A DNA stretch of 9,427 bases from the NCBI GenBank assembly GCA_028065725.1, contig JAPTVL010000140.1:1-9427 (forward strand), in the 5' to 3' direction. The stretch comes from Betaproteobacteria bacterium. GTDB taxonomy: Bacteria > Pseudomonadota > Gammaproteobacteria > Burkholderiales > Rhodocyclaceae. Below are positions 7,526-9,427 of the stretch, piece after piece. Below the pieces are notes generated by a model, which had not been told where the DNA came from, searched no databases, and was given only the letters and a program-made list of their open reading frames with translations. The position numbers were made by a program, and so were the translations under genes. The first letter of the stretch is position 1. Every line of letters begins with the position of its first letter.

Positions 7526-8168
7526 GGCGCACCCCGTAGTGCAGTACGCCCGCTTTGACCACCAGCCCCTGCGCATACGCCAGCGCGTGTTTGCCATAGG
7601 CGGGCTTGCTGAACATTCGATCTGGCATCGACGACAGGCTGAGGTTGATGTCAGTCTGCGTTGGCGTGTTTTGCGGCTCGCCGACGTAGCTGGGAACGAA
7701 TTCACGCCAGCCCAGGCTGGGAACGTAATAGCACTGACCACGCTTCAGGCGGCGCTCGAAAATGTCTCGGAACGCGTGGCAGGGTGAGCGCGTACGTTCC
7801 AGCCACTGCCTGATCTTCGGCGGGAAATCGCTGCGCGGCGCCGGGTTCAGGTCGGCATGGAGGCGATAGCGCACGTTGAGCAGTACCGTGGCGAAAAGCT
7901 GATAGTTGTTGCCGCCGCGTATTTGGTCGCTCTTGCGCAGCGGGCCGCCGTAGTTGGTTGCGTAGTGGTGGTAGACCAGCGGCGCGCAAATCTCGACCCT
8001 ACTCGGCACGATCTCGACCGCCGGGTTCCAGAGGATCGCCTCGAAGATGCCTTTGGCGGCCGACCGTGTGGGAACAGGGTAAGTGCCGGGTGAATCGCCA
8101 GTATCGGGGCGTGTCCAGATCGCCGTAGGGCCGGCGATCTCAAGGCAGACTTCATAAACCTTTGACAT
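7515..8168 (-). CDS. cas5c: Cascade subunit and presumed crRNA endonuclease Cas5 (Cas5c/Cas5d, divergent)
   Basis: In type I-C there is no Cas6; Cas5 cuts pre-crRNA at the repeat hairpin and stays on the 5' handle in Cascade. The 217-aa product fits the family length. It opens MSKVYEVCLEIAGPTAIWTRPD, then VPTRSAAKGIFEAILWNPAV (32-51), the counterpart of the canonical PTPSAARGILEAIYWKPAI, and later RGQCYYVPSLGWREF (143-157), the counterpart of RGQCxxxPxLGxREF. Between these blocks the sequence differs from ordinary I-C Cas5 (VYHHYATNYGGPLRKSD), and I cannot confidently place the Tyr/Lys/His catalytic residues known from Bacillus halodurans Cas5d. The start is the ATG at 8168, with GGAG seven nt upstream. 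The frame is open up to 8213, but those codons overlap the vapC stop and have no ribosome site. It lies 41 nt after vapC and overlaps cas8c by 11 nt. Confidence 0.9.
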   Translation of the reverse strand: MSKVYEVCLEIAGPTAIWTRPDTGDSPGTYPVPTRSAAKGIFEAILWNPAVEIVPSRVEICAPLVYHHYATNYGGPLRKSDQIRGGNNYQLFATVLLNVRYRLHADLNPAPRSDFPPKIRQWLERTRSPCHAFRDIFERRLKRGQCYYVPSLGWREFVPSYVGEPQNTPTQTDINLSLSSMPDRMFSKPAYGKHALAYAQGLVVKAGVLHYGVRHAE

Positions 8169-8203
8169 GTTTCGGCTCCAAACGTGATCCATTCTGATCT
8201 GTC

Positions 8204-8214
8204 CCCGTCTCAAA
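8204..8214. repeat. Short direct repeat CCCGTCTC(-)AAA, cas5-side copy
   Basis: CCCGTCTC at 8204-8211, followed by AAA, recurs as CCCGTCTC-C-AAAA at 8984-8996, just beyond the TA promoter. The two copies bracket the phd-vapC module. This copy includes the vapC stop codon. It could be a trace of insertion or of recombination between short homologies. Eight identical bases may still be chance. Confidence 0.3.
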
Positions 8215-8638
8215 CCCCCAGCACGTTTACGTGCCCGGCCTTGCCGTAGTCGAGAATCTTGCGGTCGCGGGTGACCAGGGTGTAGCCGCCGATGCGCGCA
8301 GTGGCGACCAGCAGGCGATCCGCCGGGTCGGCGTGGAAGGTGCCTGGCAGCTCATTGCTTTCCACGGCGATGGCGGGGCGGTCGAGGGCGACGAGCCGCA
8401 GCGCCGGATGGCCCAGTGCCCGTTCGACCCAGGTTTTCGTCGGCATGGAAAGATGCAGCCTGGCCTTGGCGGCCAGTTGCGCAACCTCCCACACGGACAG
8501 GATCGAAACGTGAAGCGGGTGGTTGCGGTCCGCCGCGGCGAGGCGCTTCAGGGGGGCGGGCTTGATCACTCCCGGCGTGCCCAACGAGAGCCAGACCCAG
8601 ACGTGGGTGTCAAGCAGCAGCCTGTCGGTGACGTTCAT
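8210..8638 (-). CDS. vapC: PIN-domain toxin of the VapC family
   Basis: VapC toxins are metal-dependent ribonucleases that cut tRNA or rRNA when freed from their antitoxin. The 142-aa product begins MNVTDRLLLDTHVWVWL and carries the four acidic PIN residues: Asp10 (LLDTHVW), Glu51 (SVWEVA), Asp107 (DPADRLLVATA) and Asp125 (LVTRD). It looks complete and active, with the normal length for DTHVW-type PIN proteins. The ATG at 8638 overlaps the antitoxin stop as ATGA, so translation is coupled. Sitting in the same transcript as cas5 and 41 nt upstream of it, it may stabilise the CRISPR locus by addiction; that role is inference, as TA pairs are common passengers. Confidence 0.92.
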   Translation of the reverse strand: MNVTDRLLLDTHVWVWLSLGTPGVIKPAPLKRLAAADRNHPLHVSILSVWEVAQLAAKARLHLSMPTKTWVERALGHPALRLVALDRPAIAVESNELPGTFHADPADRLLVATARIGGYTLVTRDRKILDYGKAGHVNVLGV

Positions 8639-8913
8639 GTCCGTTTGCCTGGCGAGCCCGTCGCCCGATAGAGCGCATCTTCCGCGTCCGTCTCGGCGGC
8701 CCAGGGCTCCTGGGGCACCCGGACGATATCGCCGAGGATTTCACCAGTGCCTTTCATGTAGCCGAACAGGCTTTGCGCGGTGTCGTCCTCGATCGGCACG
8801 ACGCGCGCCACCGGCCTGCCGCGCTTGGTGATCACCAACGGTTGGTGGGTGGCGGCAACTTCGTCGAGCAGCTTGAGACATTTGGCCTTGAACTCGGCGG
8901 CGTTGACGTTCAT
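8635..8913 (-). CDS. Phd/YefM-family antitoxin partner of VapC
   Basis: The 92-aa product would bind and neutralise the adjacent PIN toxin and repress its own promoter. The N-terminal half is typical Phd/YefM: MNVNAAEFKAKCLKLLDEV, then PLVITKRGRPVARVVPI, the strand-turn-strand with the KRGRPVAR signature. The C-terminal half (GEILGDIVRVPQEPWAAETD) is the toxin-binding tail, with the GEILGDI motif seen in antitoxins paired with DTHVW-type PIN toxins. The ATG at 8913 has GGAG six nt upstream. Its stop overlaps the toxin start by 4 nt. A palindromic operator and a promoter lie directly upstream. Such pairs are often annotated vapB, but the fold is Phd-like, so I leave the symbol blank. Confidence 0.92.
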   Translation of the reverse strand: MNVNAAEFKAKCLKLLDEVAATHQPLVITKRGRPVARVVPIEDDTAQSLFGYMKGTGEILGDIVRVPQEPWAAETDAEDALYRATGSPGKRT

Positions 8914-8925
8914 GGCGGACTCCAG

Positions 8926-8944
8926 TGACCAGTTAAAGTGGTCA
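8926..8944. promoter_or_regulatory. Palindromic operator of the toxin-antitoxin pair
   Basis: TGACCA (8926-8931) and TGGTCA (8939-8944) form a perfect 6-bp inverted repeat with a 7-nt AT-rich centre (GTTAAAG). It touches the -10 box and covers the predicted transcription start, 12 nt upstream of the antitoxin ATG. This is the normal arrangement for autorepression by a Phd-type antitoxin or the antitoxin-toxin complex. Confidence 0.6.
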
Positions 8945-8972
8945 TATTAGGGCGGGCCTGGGGATGGTGCAA
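8944..8972 (-). promoter_or_regulatory. Sigma70-like promoter for the TA pair, possibly also for the cas operon
   Basis: On the minus strand TTGCAC (8972-8967) and TAATAT (8949-8944) are spaced by exactly 17 nt, a good match to sigma70 -35 and -10 boxes. Transcription would start near 8937, inside the palindrome. Because no clear promoter is seen between vapC and cas5 and the genes are closely packed, this promoter may feed cas5 and the genes after it, placing CRISPR expression under TA autoregulation. That extension is inference. Confidence 0.6.
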
Positions 8973-8983
8973 TTTCCACACGA

Positions 8984-8996
8984 CCCGTCTCCAAAA
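8984..8996. repeat. Short direct repeat CCCGTCTCCAAAA, relic-side copy
   Basis: This is the partner of the copy at 8204-8214: eight identical bases followed by a similar A-run with one base inserted. It lies almost exactly where recognisable cas3-relic homology ends and the TA promoter begins, so it may mark a recombination or insertion joint. Confidence 0.3.
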
Positions 8997-9284
8997 CGAC
9001 CCACGGTCAGCAGCGCCCCGTCGTGGAATGCGGTGCTTTTCCTTGATGTGCGCATCGGCCTCGAAACCGCTTGCCTGGCGGATGTAGCGCTGGAAGCGCG
9101 ACCGGTATTTGCCGAGGTCGTGCCAGCGACCGGCCAGTTGCGCCCAGTCGGCGCCGTAATGGGCCGCGAACTCGGAGGCCAGTGCGCCGACGCTGCGCAG
9201 ATGCCCGGCCAGATCGTGCGGCACGCGCCAGACGCCGTCGGCATCGAGCGCGACGTGCGCAACGGCTGTGCTCGGAACGTCCAT
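8990..9284 (-). pseudogene. cas3: Decayed N-terminus of an ordinary type I-C Cas3 (HD domain only)
   Basis: The first 80 codons from the ATG at 9284 read as a standard Cas3 HD domain, with VPHDLAGHLRSVGALASEFA, the HD pair His55-Asp56 in RWHDLGKY, then RSRFQRYIRQASGF. Homology continues in the other frames: HQGKAPHSTTG in a second frame and GALLTV in a third, which together restore the family motif HIxGKxxHSTxGA. Two single-base deletions explain this, one near 9044 and one in the G run at 9016-9019. Recognisable homology ends near 8990, and the remaining 600 or more codons, including the helicase, are absent. A GC-rich ribosome site (AGGGGG) remains upstream. It stands where cas3 normally starts an I-C operon. 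The shifted frame stays open to 8910, where its TGA overlaps the antitoxin ATG; a 124-aa product could be made, but its tail looks random. Confidence 0.82.
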
Positions 9285-9328
9285 CGTTGCCCCCTGCCAC
9301 CCGCCTTGCAGCGGTCACAGGATGGCAC

Positions 9329-9360
9329 GCTGCGACGGCCGTGTCGCAGAAGCTGCGACG
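9329..9360. repeat. Direct and inverted 7-9-mers upstream of the cas3 relic (possible operator)
   Basis: GCTGCGACG occurs at 9329-9337 and again at 9352-9360, exactly 23 bases apart. Between them, at 9343-9349, lies GTCGCAG, the reverse complement of the shared CTGCGAC core. The middle element can pair with either neighbour, so two hairpins exclude each other, or the sites could bind a dimeric regulator. It is 45-76 nt upstream of the relic's ATG, where the promoter of the original operon should be. No clear -35/-10 pair is visible. Function is unknown. Confidence 0.4.
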
Positions 9361-9389
9361 TCGCCGCGGCCGGGGTCGGGCCGCGGCGA
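9361..9389. terminator. GC-rich 11-bp perfect hairpin, possible terminator of the gene upstream
   Basis: TCGCCGCGGCC (9361-9371) pairs perfectly with GGCCGCGGCGA (9379-9389) around a 7-nt loop. There is no T run on either strand, so it is not a classic intrinsic terminator, though GC-rich genomes often use such stems. It would separate the CRISPR locus from whatever lies beyond the right edge. Confidence 0.35.
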
Positions 9390-9427
9390 TCAGGATCGGC
9401 TCAGGCGCCCGCCCCGCCCGCCACCGG

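Noticed and set aside
7526..7741. Upstream extension of the cas8c frame over the end of cas5
   Set aside because: The translation looks like a shadow of cas5. The ATG at 7525 has a ribosome site and a Csd1-like N-terminus.
9401..9427. Possible C-terminus of a minus-strand gene (PVAGGAGA, stop at 9401)
   Set aside because: Eight codons at a window edge cannot be told from chance; the only support is the hairpin just downstream.
1..9427. tRNA or rRNA genes, insertion-sequence transposases, riboswitches
   Set aside because: I looked for characteristic structures and protein motifs on both strands and saw none.

Overview
The window holds an almost complete type I-C-like CRISPR-Cas locus, with every gene on the minus strand. 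It reads from right (about 9300) to left (1) as: cas3 relic, phd/vapC toxin-antitoxin pair, cas5, cas8c (with an internal cas11c), cas7, cas3, cas4, cas1, cas2, leader, and first CRISPR repeat. The DNA is GC-rich with strong G/C third positions. Family resemblance of the adaptation proteins and the TA pair suggests a beta- or gammaproteobacterium, but no gene here fixes the taxon.

Layout. Bases 1-54 are the leader-proximal repeat and the first 17 nt of the first spacer; the window edge cuts the array. Bases 55-230 are the leader, with a 9-mer present three times. Cas2, Cas1 and Cas4 (231-2202) form a textbook I-C adaptation module in which all catalytic residues can be found. A 751-aa Cas3 with intact HD nuclease and helicase motifs lies at 2215-4470, between cas7 and cas4. 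From memory this is not the usual place: most I-C operons start with cas3. Cas7, Cas8 and Cas5 (4476-8168) make the surveillance complex. A strong internal Shine-Dalgarno and ATG inside cas8 would produce a 125-aa Cas11 small subunit. Upstream of cas5 sits a Phd/VapC pair with its own sigma70-like promoter and a palindromic operator. Upstream of that is a decayed N-terminal HD domain of a second Cas3 of the ordinary I-C kind, at the place where cas3 normally begins an I-C operon. The last 140 bases hold short repeats and a very GC-rich hairpin, with no convincing gene.

How the genes work together. Cas4-Cas1-Cas2 would add spacers at the leader end. Cas5 would process pre-crRNA and, with Cas7, Cas8 and Cas11, form Cascade, which recruits Cas3 to degrade the target. 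All genes are tightly spaced or overlapping, so one long transcript is likely, perhaps driven at least partly from the TA promoter.

Main point of interest. The adaptation module, leader and repeat look like standard I-C, while Cas5, Cas7, Cas8 and the displaced Cas3 look divergent. With the scar of an ordinary cas3 upstream, this suggests that an effector cassette (cas5-cas8-cas7-cas3, with a TA pair at its edge) replaced the original cas3-cas5-cas8-cas7 block. This is inference from motifs and layout; no database search could be run.
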